Assembly (NCBI GenBank): GCA_910587555.1
Contig: CAJULV010000011.1
Location: 1 to 58,276 of the forward strand
Length of the DNA stretch: 58,276 nt
Direction: 5' to 3'
From: an uncultured Acetatifactor sp.
GTDB taxonomy: Bacteria; Bacillota; Clostridia; Lachnospirales; Lachnospiraceae
Of the stretch, positions 41,458 to 49,803 are shown piece by piece (within the stretch, counting starts at the first letter, position 1; each line of letters opens with the position of its first letter). A program made the position numbers and the translations under genes. The notes beneath the pieces were generated by a model. The model had not been told where the DNA came from, searched no databases, and was given only the letters and a program-made list of their open reading frames with translations.

Positions 41458-42627
41458 TCAGTAGAAAACATGCCCGCCGATATTAATCCCGCTCAGGCCC
41501 TCAATGGGTGTCCTGAAAAAAACACAGGTTCCCACATTCGTGACGCCCGCCATGGCCTCGTCTGCGGCTCTGTAGCAGCTCTCCGTAGCCTTATCGGACG
41601 CAAGGGCAATGTCCAGGCGGCCGCTTGCCACCGGTGAAAACTGTCCGCTCTGGTAGATTACGCCCACCACGGTATCGGGGAATTTCGAACTCAGCACCCT
41701 GTTTATCACCACGCTGCCCACTGCTACCTGTCCGGCATAAGGTTCGCCTCCCGCCTCACAGTAAATCAGATTGGCCAGCAGGCGTCTGTCTCCCTCCGCA
41801 AAACTCACCTCGGAGATATCCCTCCAGGTCCCGCTGGCGGCCGCCTGGGACATGGCGATTTCTTCGGCAAGCTTTTTCTTCAGATACTCCAGATCCTCTT
41901 CTTTTTTCCTGATTTCCGCCTCGTATTCCAGAGCCTTCTTTTCCGCGCTGGATATCTGGTTTCCGTATTTGGTAATCGCGCTGGCCGTCTCGTTAACCAT
42001 GCCGGAGACTTTATCCTTTTCCGCCTCTGCCTTCATCCGCAGCTCTTCCAGTTCCGCTTTTTCCGTCCGCAGCCTGTCCTCATGGGCCTGAATCAGAATC
42101 TTGTTTTCATTATATTCTTCCAGCATTCTCTGGTCATATGCCACAACCTTTTCGATTTGTTCCGCCAGATTCAGAAATTCCGAAAAGCTTCCCGCCGTCA
42201 AAAGCGCCGTCAGATAGGTATCCTCCTGCTGTTCGTACAGGCAGCGGGTTACCGCCACCATGCTGTCATACTGCCATTGTTCCTTTTCCCTGGCCTCATC
42301 CAAAGCCGCCATGGTCTCCGCAATTTCCGCTTCCTTGCCGCGAATCTGCCCTTCCAATTCCTCCAGATTCGCAACCACCTGCGACAGCTGGGCATTCAGG
42401 TAGTCCAGCTCCTTTTTCAGGGTATCGCGTTTGTCCTCCAGATTATCCAGATTGTCCTGTGTCTTATCCAGTTCGTCCTCCAGGTTCTCTTTTTCCCTCT
42501 GTGTCCGATCCAGTTTGTCCCTGGTGGAGGCTGTCGCATGCACGGCTTCCAGGCCGGGTACAGGTTCCAATACGCCGGCCAGAAACAATACACATATAAG
42601 AAATGCTGTCTTTCTCCAGATCTTCAA
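41458..42627 (-). CDS. Secreted coiled-coil protein with SleB-type cell wall hydrolase domain
   Basis: The ATG-started frame to 42738 would overlap upp; a TTG at 42627 behind aaaggcggtg gives a proper signal peptide (KIWRKTAFLICVLFLAGVLEPVPGLEAVHA) and 389 aa. Residues about 40-275 form a long coiled coil (DKLDRTQREKENLEDELDKT, ... as in peptidoglycan hydrolase regulators). Residues about 290-389 are a SleB/CwlJ domain: LLANLIYCEAGGEPYAGQVAVGSVVINRVLSSKFPDTVVGVIYQSGQFSPV, with the catalytic Glu in YCEAGGEP. It probably cuts peptidoglycan during growth or spore germination. Lies 46 nt behind upp. Confidence 0.9.
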   Translation of the reverse strand: MKIWRKTAFLICVLFLAGVLEPVPGLEAVHATASTRDKLDRTQREKENLEDELDKTQDNLDNLEDKRDTLKKELDYLNAQLSQVVANLEELEGQIRGKEAEIAETMAALDEAREKEQWQYDSMVAVTRCLYEQQEDTYLTALLTAGSFSEFLNLAEQIEKVVAYDQRMLEEYNENKILIQAHEDRLRTEKAELEELRMKAEAEKDKVSGMVNETASAITKYGNQISSAEKKALEYEAEIRKKEEDLEYLKKKLAEEIAMSQAAASGTWRDISEVSFAEGDRRLLANLIYCEAGGEPYAGQVAVGSVVINRVLSSKFPDTVVGVIYQSGQFSPVASGRLDIALASDKATESCYRAADEAMAGVTNVGTCVFFRTPIEGLSGINIGGHVFY

Positions 42628-42673
42628 GATAGTACACCGCCTTTCACAGTGTATTTCACCCGGAAGCACATGG

Positions 42674-43303
42674 CTACTTCGTTCCGAAAATGCGGTCGCC
42701 CGCATCCCCCAGTCCCGGTACAATATAGCCGTGTTCATTCAGCCGCTCGTCCAGGGCACCCACATATATATCCACATCCGGATGTGCCTCCTTCATGGCC
42801 TCCACGCCTTCGGGAGCCGCGATAATGCACATAAAATGAATACTTCGGCAGCCTTTGTCCTTCAGCATACGGATTGCCGCCACGGAAGAACCTCCCGTTG
42901 CCAGCATGGGATCCACCACAAATACTTCGCGATCCGCGCAGTCTGCCGGAAGCTTGCAGTAATACTCCACGGGCTTTAAGGTCTCGGGATCTCTGTAGAG
43001 TCCGATATGCCCTACCTTTGCCGCCGGAATCAGGTTTAACATCCCGTCCACCATCCCAAGTCCCGCCCGGAGGATGGGCACGATGGCCATCTTCTTGCCC
43101 CGCAGTTCCTTTACGGTAGTCTTGCAGATGGGCGTCTCTATTTCCACATCGCCCAGCTTCAGATCTCTGGTGGCCTCGTAGCAAATCAGCATGGCAATTT
43201 CGCTGATGGTCTGGCGGAAGTCCTTCGTACCGGTTTCTTTTCTGCGAATGAGTCCGATTTTGTGCTGAATTAACGGATGGTTCATGATTACTACATTTGC
43301 CAT
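42674..43303 (-). CDS. upp: Uracil phosphoribosyltransferase
   Basis: The 209-aa protein has MNHPLIQHKIGLIRRKETGTKDFRQTISEIAMLICYEATRDL, PILRAGLGMVDGML, the PRPP-binding loop VFVVDPMLATGGSSVAAIRMLKDKG and the C-terminal PGLGDAGDRIFGTK that binds uracil. It converts uracil and PRPP to UMP (pyrimidine salvage). Site aggagaaaaagatt. In the conserved sua5-rpiB-upp-atp neighbourhood. Confidence 0.98.
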   Translation of the reverse strand: MANVVIMNHPLIQHKIGLIRRKETGTKDFRQTISEIAMLICYEATRDLKLGDVEIETPICKTTVKELRGKKMAIVPILRAGLGMVDGMLNLIPAAKVGHIGLYRDPETLKPVEYYCKLPADCADREVFVVDPMLATGGSSVAAIRMLKDKGCRSIHFMCIIAAPEGVEAMKEAHPDVDIYVGALDERLNEHGYIVPGLGDAGDRIFGTK

Positions 43304-43452
43304 AATCTTTTTCTCCTAATTTTGTTCCGCATCTCTCCTCCTGCTTCCCCATCTGTGCAGGTATTTCCGGCCGCTTCATTCCTGGACCCGTAAATTACCC
43401 GGGGGCATCCTCCGGACAGATGCTGTCTTTCGTTCCGCATCTTGTATTTTAT

Positions 43453-43881
43453 TTATGACTCAATTTGATCTATCCGCCTCCGGTGGCGTTCCTCTCCGGA
43501 AAAGGGGGTGTCCAGAAAAACATCCACGATTTCCAGCGCCAGGTTCTCGCCGATTATACCGCCGCCCAGCGCCAGAACATTGGCGTCGTTGTGCTGCCTG
43601 GTCAATTTGGCGGACAGCGAATCCGCGCACAGTGCGCAGCGGATGCCGGGAACCTTGTTTGCCGTTATGCTGATGCCGATGCCTGTAGTGCAGATGACAA
43701 TGCCTTTCTCACATCTGCCTTCCGCCACCGCATTCGCCACCGCCCTGCCGAATACAGGGTAATCGCTTCTCTCCGGGCCGTGGATGCCCATATCCTCACA
43801 GGGAATCTGCCTTTCCTCCAGATGCCGGATTACGCTGGTCTTCAGCGCATAGCCGCCATGGTCGCTTCCAATCGCTATCAT
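43453..43881 (-). CDS. rpiB: Ribose-5-phosphate isomerase B
   Basis: The 142-aa protein starts MIAIGSDHGGYALKTSVIRHL with the RpiB substrate loop; Cys64-Thr65 (CTTGIGISITANKVPGIRCALC) is the catalytic region and HNDANVLALGGGIIG follows. It interconverts ribose- and ribulose-5-phosphate. Site aaggagggaagggcag. Confidence 0.97.
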   Translation of the reverse strand: MIAIGSDHGGYALKTSVIRHLEERQIPCEDMGIHGPERSDYPVFGRAVANAVAEGRCEKGIVICTTGIGISITANKVPGIRCALCADSLSAKLTRQHNDANVLALGGGIIGENLALEIVDVFLDTPFSGEERHRRRIDQIES

Positions 43882-43964
43882 CTGCCCTTCCCTCCTTATT
43901 TGGTTTTCCCTTTACAGGCCGGATGCCTGCTGCCCGTCCCTTCCATGGGATGTGCGCCGCTTTG

Positions 43965-45029
43965 TTACAGCTTTACAATCCTGTGCCCCGCCGCCTTCAG
44001 CAGACGGTTCATGATTGCCTGTCCCAGGCCCTGTGCCGGAAAACTTTCCGAATAGATACTCGTCACATTCTCGTCATCGAATTCCCTCAGGACTGAGAAC
44101 AGGTTTCTGGCGATTGTCTCCTCATCCTTCCGGCTTCCTATACATTTTACCACATCTGCATGGTATTGTTCAAGTACTTCCGCAGTACCTATGACACCTG
44201 TCTTTTCACCCGCCCGTTGATTCTCCGCCGCATGCCCGTTGATATACGGGATTACCCGTTCCGCCGGTCCTTCTACAATGATAAGCCGTCCCTTGGGCGC
44301 ATAGTGGCGGTATTTCATCCCCGGTGCCCTGGGCGCCTGCCCGCTGTCAGGTTCCACAATTGTGACATCTATGTCAACTTTTCCCAGCAGCTTATCAAGC
44401 ATTTCCTGTGTGATATAACCGGGACGCAGTATCCTGGGCATATCGGAAGCCAGATCAAGAATCGTGGATTCCAGCCCGATTCCCACCTCGCCGTCGTCTA
44501 TAATCATGTCAATCCTGCCGTCCATGTCCTCTATCACATACTTTGCGGAGGTAGGGCTGGGCTTTCCCGAAAGGTTGGCGCTGGGAGCGGCAATATAGCC
44601 CCCGCTGTACGCAATCAGCTTCTGCGCCACCGGATGCGACGGAAAGCGCACCGCCACCGTGTCCAGGCCGCCTGTGGTTTCACGGGGTACAATGAGGGCC
44701 TTGGGAAGTATCATGGTAAGGGGTCCCGGCCAGAATGCCTCCGCTATCTTCACGGCGGCTTCCGGCAGCTGCCTCACGATTTTACGGATATCCTCAAAAC
44801 GGCAGATATGGATGATCAGGGGATTGTCCGAGGGCCTGCCCTTTGCCGCGTATATTTTCCTGGAGGATTCCGGATTCAGGGCGTCTCCTCCCAGGCCGTA
44901 TACGGTTTCCGTGGGAAACGCCACCAGGCCGCCGCCCCGGATAATTTCCGCAGCCTGGCGAAGCCCGGCTTCTTCTTCCCGGCTCAGCCTTTCTCCGCCC
45001 TGTTTTATATGAAGACATTTCGTGTCCAT
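43965..45029 (-). CDS. sua5: L-threonylcarbamoyladenylate synthase (Sua5/YwlC)
   Basis: From MDTKCLHIKQGGERLSREEE (ATG at 45029 behind gggaggggcgctt) the protein has 354 aa: an N-terminal YrdC domain (about 15-210; GGLVAFPTETVYGLGGDALN, KGRPSDNPLIIHI, APSANLSGKPSPTSA) and the C-terminal Sua5 domain (APGMKYRHYAPKG..., ending RLLKAAGHRIV). It makes the threonylcarbamoyl-AMP used for t6A37 of tRNAs. It starts the sua5-rpiB-upp group before the ATP synthase. Confidence 0.96.
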   Translation of the reverse strand: MDTKCLHIKQGGERLSREEEAGLRQAAEIIRGGGLVAFPTETVYGLGGDALNPESSRKIYAAKGRPSDNPLIIHICRFEDIRKIVRQLPEAAVKIAEAFWPGPLTMILPKALIVPRETTGGLDTVAVRFPSHPVAQKLIAYSGGYIAAPSANLSGKPSPTSAKYVIEDMDGRIDMIIDDGEVGIGLESTILDLASDMPRILRPGYITQEMLDKLLGKVDIDVTIVEPDSGQAPRAPGMKYRHYAPKGRLIIVEGPAERVIPYINGHAAENQRAGEKTGVIGTAEVLEQYHADVVKCIGSRKDEETIARNLFSVLREFDDENVTSIYSESFPAQGLGQAIMNRLLKAAGHRIVKL

Positions 45030-45170
45030 AAGCGCCCCTCCCAAGGTTTTACGGTTACATTACATATTTCCGACAAGATTTATTATACCAAAATGAATAT
45101 GCGCCCGCAACATTTATCCCCTGTTTTTCGGAAAATCATCGCCCGGAACATCCCATATGGCCGCCAATCT

Positions 45171-45530
45171 TCAGATGATTCTGGCGCCAAAGGGCATCAG
45201 CGCCAGTTTTGCAATCTTAAAATGCTGCAGGCCGAAGGGAATGCCGATAATTGTCACGCATAAAACACATCCCATAACGGCGGATCCCACGGCCATGGGA
45301 ATCCCCGTCAATATCAGCCAGAGTACATTCAGCAGCAGTGAACCCACCCCTCCGCCGTATTCCACTTCCTTTCCGAACGGAAAAAAGGACAGGCTGGCGA
45401 ACTTGAAGCATTGGGTTCCCAGGGGAATCCCCACAATCGTAATGCACCAAAGCACCCCTGCCAGCAGCCATCCAAGCCCGCTTAAAAACCCGCCGCAGAT
45501 AAACCATAATAAATTACCAAGACAACCCAT
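45171..45530 (-). CDS. YccF domain membrane protein
   Basis: From MGCLGNLLWFICGGFLSGLGWLLAGVLWCITIVGIPLGTQCFKFASLSFFPFG (ATG at 45530, gagaggaggaaat) the protein has 119 aa and two copies of the YccF motif (ITIVGIPxGxQxFKxAxLxxxPFG; second at about 91-115). Each copy starts with two membrane helices. Function unknown; family common in bacteria. A promoter-plus-terminator arrangement lies upstream. Confidence 0.93.
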   Translation of the reverse strand: MGCLGNLLWFICGGFLSGLGWLLAGVLWCITIVGIPLGTQCFKFASLSFFPFGKEVEYGGGVGSLLLNVLWLILTGIPMAVGSAVMGCVLCVTIIGIPFGLQHFKIAKLALMPFGARII

Positions 45531-45608
45531 ATTTCCTCCTCTCCCGCGCGAAGCCCGCGGCATTTCCCGACCCGGGACGCCGGCCTGCGCAAAACCGATT
45601 TCGTTATC

Positions 45609-45649
45609 GAAAAAAGGCCTTCATGAACCCGCTTCGTCCATAAAGGCCC
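45609..45649 (-). terminator. Rho-independent terminator between the ABC permease and yccF
   Basis: Minus strand: a 10-bp stem with one G-U pair (ggcctttatg 45639-45648 with catgaaggcc 45616-45625), followed by a T run (45610-45615). It lies 113 nt behind the permease stop and only about 10 nt after a promoter. Confidence 0.85.
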
Positions 45650-45663
45650 TGCAAATTTATTCT

Positions 45664-45692
45664 ATTATATAGCATTTCCGCTCCGAATACAA
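45664..45692 (-). promoter_or_regulatory. Sigma-A promoter placed just before a terminator, upstream of yccF
   Basis: Minus strand: TTGTAT (45687-45692), 17-nt spacer, TATAAT (45664-45669). Transcription would start near 45657 and meet the terminator hairpin within about 10 nt. Confidence 0.6.
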
Positions 45693-45761
45693 CCACCCTT
45701 TCCGCTCTGTTCCATGGGCTTTGCGGTTCTCCGGATTGCCGTTACGCCAAAATCCCTTCCG

Positions 45762-47798
45762 TCACCCCATTTTCCGCACAATCCGGTAATATGTCATGGA
45801 AGTCCGTTTATAGCAGATGCTGTACACCGCCGCAAACACCAGGCATCCCCCAAGGGTGCAGGCAATCAGCAGGCCGGTCTCAAAGAACCCGATGGCTCCC
45901 AGCAGCATATATACCATGCGCATACCCACTGCCGTATGGCACAGGGCACCCAAAAGGGGCAGTCCGAATACCATGCTGATCTGTTTCCGAATGGTACGGC
46001 GGATCTCTCTGTCCCCCATCCCCACCTTCTGCATGATCTCGAAGTTGTTCTGGTCCTCAAACCCTTCGGTAATCTGCTTGTAATACATAATAATCAGCAG
46101 GCAGATGAGGAAAATGGCTCCGAAAAAGATGCCGATGAACAGCAGCCCTCCATACATGCTCTCCTGGAACATCATATTTTCCCTGCGGTCGCGGTACTCG
46201 GCAAACCCCGGCAGCGCAGCGGCATATTGTTCGATTTCGAGCGAAAATTCGTCTATCATCTCATCTCTGCCGGATTCATCCCGTATGATACCTTCTTCCA
46301 TGTAGCCTTCCCCCGCAGCCGTATCCAGCCAGAACCCATAATAATAGGATTCCTGTGTACTGCCGTCCACATGATAAACGGCGCTCACCCGCAAAAGTTC
46401 CTCCTGATTTGCCAGCACGATGATGTATTTCGAACCCATGACGTTATTGGCATGCTTATCGATAATGCTGCTCTCTGTAAGTTCTTTTTTGACCGTATAC
46501 TCCGTGCCGTCAAAGGAGACAATCCCGCCGGCGAAATCAGGCCCGGAAGAGAACAGCAGGACCTCACCGGGCTGCAGGGTTTCCTCCGCATCCTCCAGAC
46601 GGTTATATTCGTCCAGCGTCATCAGGGACATGTATACCCACCCCGCGCTATCATGGGGTTCTCCTTCCATGCAAAGCATGTTATCCCTTTTATATGCCCT
46701 GGCGCCTACATATTTGTAGTCAAGTTCTTCCTTCAGAACAATCCCGTTCCGTGCCGCAATCGCCTGCACTTCCTGCTTCAGCTGCCCTGCATCCGGCTTA
46801 TCGGCGCCGATGAAACTCAGTTCAAATCCCCTGCTGAACCCGGACGTAAGGATGGATTCCATCCCCAGATACACCGAAACCGTACACACCACCGTGATGA
46901 TAACCATGGTGGAAAAAACACAGATATTGGACAGGCTCGCCGCGCTTTTCTTCATCCGGTACAGCATTCCCGACACCGTAATGAAGTTCTCCGGACGGTA
47001 GTAAAATCCCTTCTTTTTCTTCAAAAGCCGCAGAAACGCTATACTGCCCGAGGTAAAGAGGAGATACGTCCCCATCACAACCAGAAACACGGCCAGAAAG
47101 AAATCGGTAAAAATCCAATTGTTCAGCTGTGCCCGCAAAGCCATCCTGTACCCAAACACCATGGCCGCCAGCCCTGCCAGGCTCCAGAAGCCGATCCCTT
47201 TGGGCGCCTTCTCCCCGCTCCTGGAATCGCCCATCAGCTCCACCGGATTGGATTTCCCCACCTGAACCAGGTTGACGAAGAGATTCAGCCCCATCACAAA
47301 GGCGTAAAAAACCAATGTATTCACAACGGCTCCCGGTTTGATCATGAATGTCACATCCACCGGCATCCTGGCCAGGTTCAGCAAGAGAAGGAAAATCAGC
47401 CTGGAGAACAACAACCCCAGTATAACGGCGCCGACCATCACGATACAATAGATGATCAGGCTCTCCCAGAGCATCATGACGCCGATATGCTTTTTCTCCA
47501 ATCCCAGAATGCTGTACAGCCCCAGCTCCCTTTTCCTTCTCTTGATCAGGAAGCTGTTGGTGTAGTAGAGAAAGGGCAGCATAATCAGCCCCAGAAGGAC
47601 ATATCCAATCTGTATCAGCACTACGGCATATGCGCCTTTGGGAAGCGTCCAAATGATATCGTTTTTCATGATCAGCCCGAATACAAAAAACGTAAACATG
47701 GCGAAGGTGCTGACCCCGATATACGGAAAGTAGACGGAACCGTTCTTTCGTATATTATTTGCCGCCATACGGGGCATCAGTGACAGTGACTTGCTCAT
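45762..47798 (-). CDS. BceB-type ABC transporter permease (FtsX family)
   Basis: The 678-aa protein has about ten membrane helices with the FtsX-like segment near the N-terminus (KRRKRELGLYSILGLEKKHIGVMMLWESLIIY) and a second FtsX segment at the C-terminus (EDQNNFEIMQKVGMGDREIRRTIRKQISMVFGLPLLGAL). Between helices about 7 and 8 lies the large external domain (about 300-530) seen in antimicrobial peptide-sensing BceB permeases. With the ATPase it forms a pump/sensor for lipid II-targeting antibiotics. ATPase stop and permease start overlap by four bases. The cognate histidine kinase and regulator are not in the window. Confidence 0.9.
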   Translation of the reverse strand: MSKSLSLMPRMAANNIRKNGSVYFPYIGVSTFAMFTFFVFGLIMKNDIIWTLPKGAYAVVLIQIGYVLLGLIMLPFLYYTNSFLIKRRKRELGLYSILGLEKKHIGVMMLWESLIIYCIVMVGAVILGLLFSRLIFLLLLNLARMPVDVTFMIKPGAVVNTLVFYAFVMGLNLFVNLVQVGKSNPVELMGDSRSGEKAPKGIGFWSLAGLAAMVFGYRMALRAQLNNWIFTDFFLAVFLVVMGTYLLFTSGSIAFLRLLKKKKGFYYRPENFITVSGMLYRMKKSAASLSNICVFSTMVIITVVCTVSVYLGMESILTSGFSRGFELSFIGADKPDAGQLKQEVQAIAARNGIVLKEELDYKYVGARAYKRDNMLCMEGEPHDSAGWVYMSLMTLDEYNRLEDAEETLQPGEVLLFSSGPDFAGGIVSFDGTEYTVKKELTESSIIDKHANNVMGSKYIIVLANQEELLRVSAVYHVDGSTQESYYYGFWLDTAAGEGYMEEGIIRDESGRDEMIDEFSLEIEQYAAALPGFAEYRDRRENMMFQESMYGGLLFIGIFFGAIFLICLLIIMYYKQITEGFEDQNNFEIMQKVGMGDREIRRTIRKQISMVFGLPLLGALCHTAVGMRMVYMLLGAIGFFETGLLIACTLGGCLVFAAVYSICYKRTSMTYYRIVRKMG

Positions 47799-48568
47799 TT
47801 GTGTACCTCCTCCCCATTCTCCGTGTGCAGAATCGTCAATGTATCCGATATTTTTCTGTACATCTCATCATCGCTCAGCCTGCCGCGGTAAATCTGATTG
47901 AACACGCAGCCGTCCTTGATGAAAAGCACCCTTCCCGCACGGCTTGCCGCCTGTATGGAATGGGTCACCATCAGAATGGTCTGGCCTTCTCTGTTCACTT
48001 GGGCGAATATCTTCAGCAGCTTGTCTGAGGCCTTGGAGTCCAGCGCTCCCGTGGGTTCGTCCGCCAGAACAATCTGTGGCTGCGTAATCAGCGCCCTGGC
48101 CACCGCCGCCCGCTGCTTCTGCCCGCCAGATACCTCATAGGGGTATTTTTCCAAAATCTGTACGATGTCCAGCTTTACCGCCAGGGGGTTGATGCGCTCC
48201 TCCATATCCCGCCAGTCCCGCCCTGCCAGCACCAAAGGCAGGAAAATATTGTCCTTCAGGGACAGCGTGTCCAGCAGATTGAAATCCTGGAATACAAATC
48301 CCAGATTATCCCGTCGGAAAGCACAGAGTTCCTTCTGTTTGATATCCGCCATATTCCTGCCCGCCAGAATCACCTGCCCGCCCGTGGGCTTATCCAGGGA
48401 TGCCATAATATTCAGCAATGTAGTCTTTCCGGAACCGGACTCTCCCATGATTGCCACATATTCTCCCTGCTCCACCGTAAAATTCACACTGTCGAGTGCC
48501 TGTACCTTGTTGCCGCCCAGGCGGGTGGTATATATTTTCTTTAGATTCTTTACTTTCAATAATGCCAT
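47795..48568 (-). CDS. BceA-type ABC transporter ATP-binding protein
   Basis: The 257-aa protein has Walker A MGESGSGKTTLLN (41-53), the Q loop FVFQDFNLLDTLSLKDNIFLPLVLAG, signature SGGQKQR, Walker B IVLADEPTGALDSK and the switch His in MVTHSIQAA. It belongs to the MacB/BceA group. Its partner is the permease downstream (4-nt overlap). Site gaggaggagcaaaa. Confidence 0.95.
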   Translation of the reverse strand: MALLKVKNLKKIYTTRLGGNKVQALDSVNFTVEQGEYVAIMGESGSGKTTLLNIMASLDKPTGGQVILAGRNMADIKQKELCAFRRDNLGFVFQDFNLLDTLSLKDNIFLPLVLAGRDWRDMEERINPLAVKLDIVQILEKYPYEVSGGQKQRAAVARALITQPQIVLADEPTGALDSKASDKLLKIFAQVNREGQTILMVTHSIQAASRAGRVLFIKDGCVFNQIYRGRLSDDEMYRKISDTLTILHTENGEEVHK

Positions 48569-48742
48569 TTTTGCTCCTCCTCATTTTCGGCGCCTGTTTC
48601 CTGTCCGTTCATTTTCAAGGCTGCCGCAGCCGTACCTGGCGGCTTTCTTCCGTCCCCCGTAAACGCCGCTCTCCGAAACCGGCCCGTAGAAATGCGGCCT
48701 TCCCGTCTTTTTCTGCAGTGCTTCTGCCGCAGCCGTAAGATA

Positions 48743-48818
48743 AGAATACCGGAAATGAGAAGAACTTGCCATAGATTTTCCTTACATTTTTCCTGTACTG
48801 CCTTACAAAACCGTAAGG
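48743..48818 (-). promoter_or_regulatory. Promoter of the BceAB-type operon with response-regulator-like direct repeats
   Basis: Minus strand: direct repeats TGTAAGG at 48801-48807 and 48780-48786 (period 21 nt, two helical turns) lie 8 nt before a weak -35 TGGCAA (48766-48771); 17-nt spacer and TATTCT (48743-48748) follow. An inverted copy (ccttac/gtaagg, 48801-48818) overlaps. The layout suits activation by an OmpR-type response regulator. The leader to the ATPase is about 170 nt. Confidence 0.55.
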
Positions 48819-48896
48819 TTGGGATGTAAACATAACAATCGGCACCAGCGGAACCTTTCCGCCGATGCCGAAATGTCACAGTGTCTTCAAACCGTC

Positions 48897-49784
48897 TCAA
48901 AGCTCCAGGCCGTCAAAAAAATCCGTTTCCGTCCTCTGCTCCCCCATGTATTTCAGGAAAAAGGCCTTCATTTCAGGGCTGTTCTCCCCGATGTCCCCAA
49001 GGATTCCAGGGAAATTGTCCTGACTGATGCATCCAAGCTCCGCAAACAGGCTGTAATATTCCCGGTGGCTGCCATGCTCCTCCCGGACCACCTGCCAGGC
49101 CTCCTCCCCGGCCTGCCCCTTGGTCAGATTTCTCAGGTACTGTTCCAGTTCTGCCCTCAGGGAGGAATCCAGGCCACGGGAATGAAGGAGCCGCAGGAAC
49201 GCCAGCCGCACCTTGACTTTTCTCCTGGCATTGGTGAATTCCTCAAGATCCGTGCCGATGTAGTCCTCCTCACCGTAAACGGACTGGCTGATATACCCTT
49301 CCGCGTCCGAAGCCCGCAGGATGGAAAGCAGCCGGATATCCCACTGCTCCATCCATTCCCCGCTGCCTGCCCCGCACAGGTTCAGCAGATAATAAGCATC
49401 CATCATGGTCACGGCTGCTGCCAGAAGTTCCGCGCAGAAAGCAGCTTTTCCCCTTACCGCGATTCTCCCAAGGCTGCTGCAGTCTTTAAAAACCGCTCTC
49501 CCAAAGCGCACCTGCCGCCCGGGAAAGGAAACCTCCCGCAGGCTGTCACAGTGGGCAAAAGCCCAGTCCCCTACCTCCTCCACAGAATCGGGCATCACAA
49601 TGGTACAAAGGCTTTTCCGGCTCAAAAACGCTTTCCTGTCAACAACGGCCACAGCGCATCCCTCTATCTGTGCGGGCAGCGCAAGATTTGCCGCAAATCC
49701 CTGAAAACCTGTGATGACGGCCCTGTCCTTCTCTATCCGATAACGGATGGTTCCGTTTTCCATATCTAATCGTTTTTCTGTCAT
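48897..49784 (-). CDS. Leucine-rich-repeat (BspA/LRR_5-type) protein in a VWA-MoxR operon
   Basis: The 295-aa protein has N-terminal LRR_5-type repeats (about 20-115: VDRKAFLSRKSLCTIVMPDSVEEVGDWAFAHCDSLREVSFPGRQVRFGRAVFKDCSSLGRI) and a helical acidic C-terminal half. No signal peptide or membrane helix, so it is intracellular. It follows the MoxR-type ATPase by 19 nt. LRR domains typically bind proteins; it may be the substrate-recruiting part of the ATPase/VWA machine. Function not known. Confidence 0.8.
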   Translation of the reverse strand: MTEKRLDMENGTIRYRIEKDRAVITGFQGFAANLALPAQIEGCAVAVVDRKAFLSRKSLCTIVMPDSVEEVGDWAFAHCDSLREVSFPGRQVRFGRAVFKDCSSLGRIAVRGKAAFCAELLAAAVTMMDAYYLLNLCGAGSGEWMEQWDIRLLSILRASDAEGYISQSVYGEEDYIGTDLEEFTNARRKVKVRLAFLRLLHSRGLDSSLRAELEQYLRNLTKGQAGEEAWQVVREEHGSHREYYSLFAELGCISQDNFPGILGDIGENSPEMKAFFLKYMGEQRTETDFFDGLEL

Positions 49785-49803
49785 ATTTCCACCGTTCTAC
49801 AGT

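Noticed and set aside
45714..47783. Long plus-strand open frame (689 aa) opposite the ABC permease
   Set aside because: It is antisense to a well-supported BceB permease, rich in His/Gln/Pro as expected for reverse-strand noise, with no start signal.
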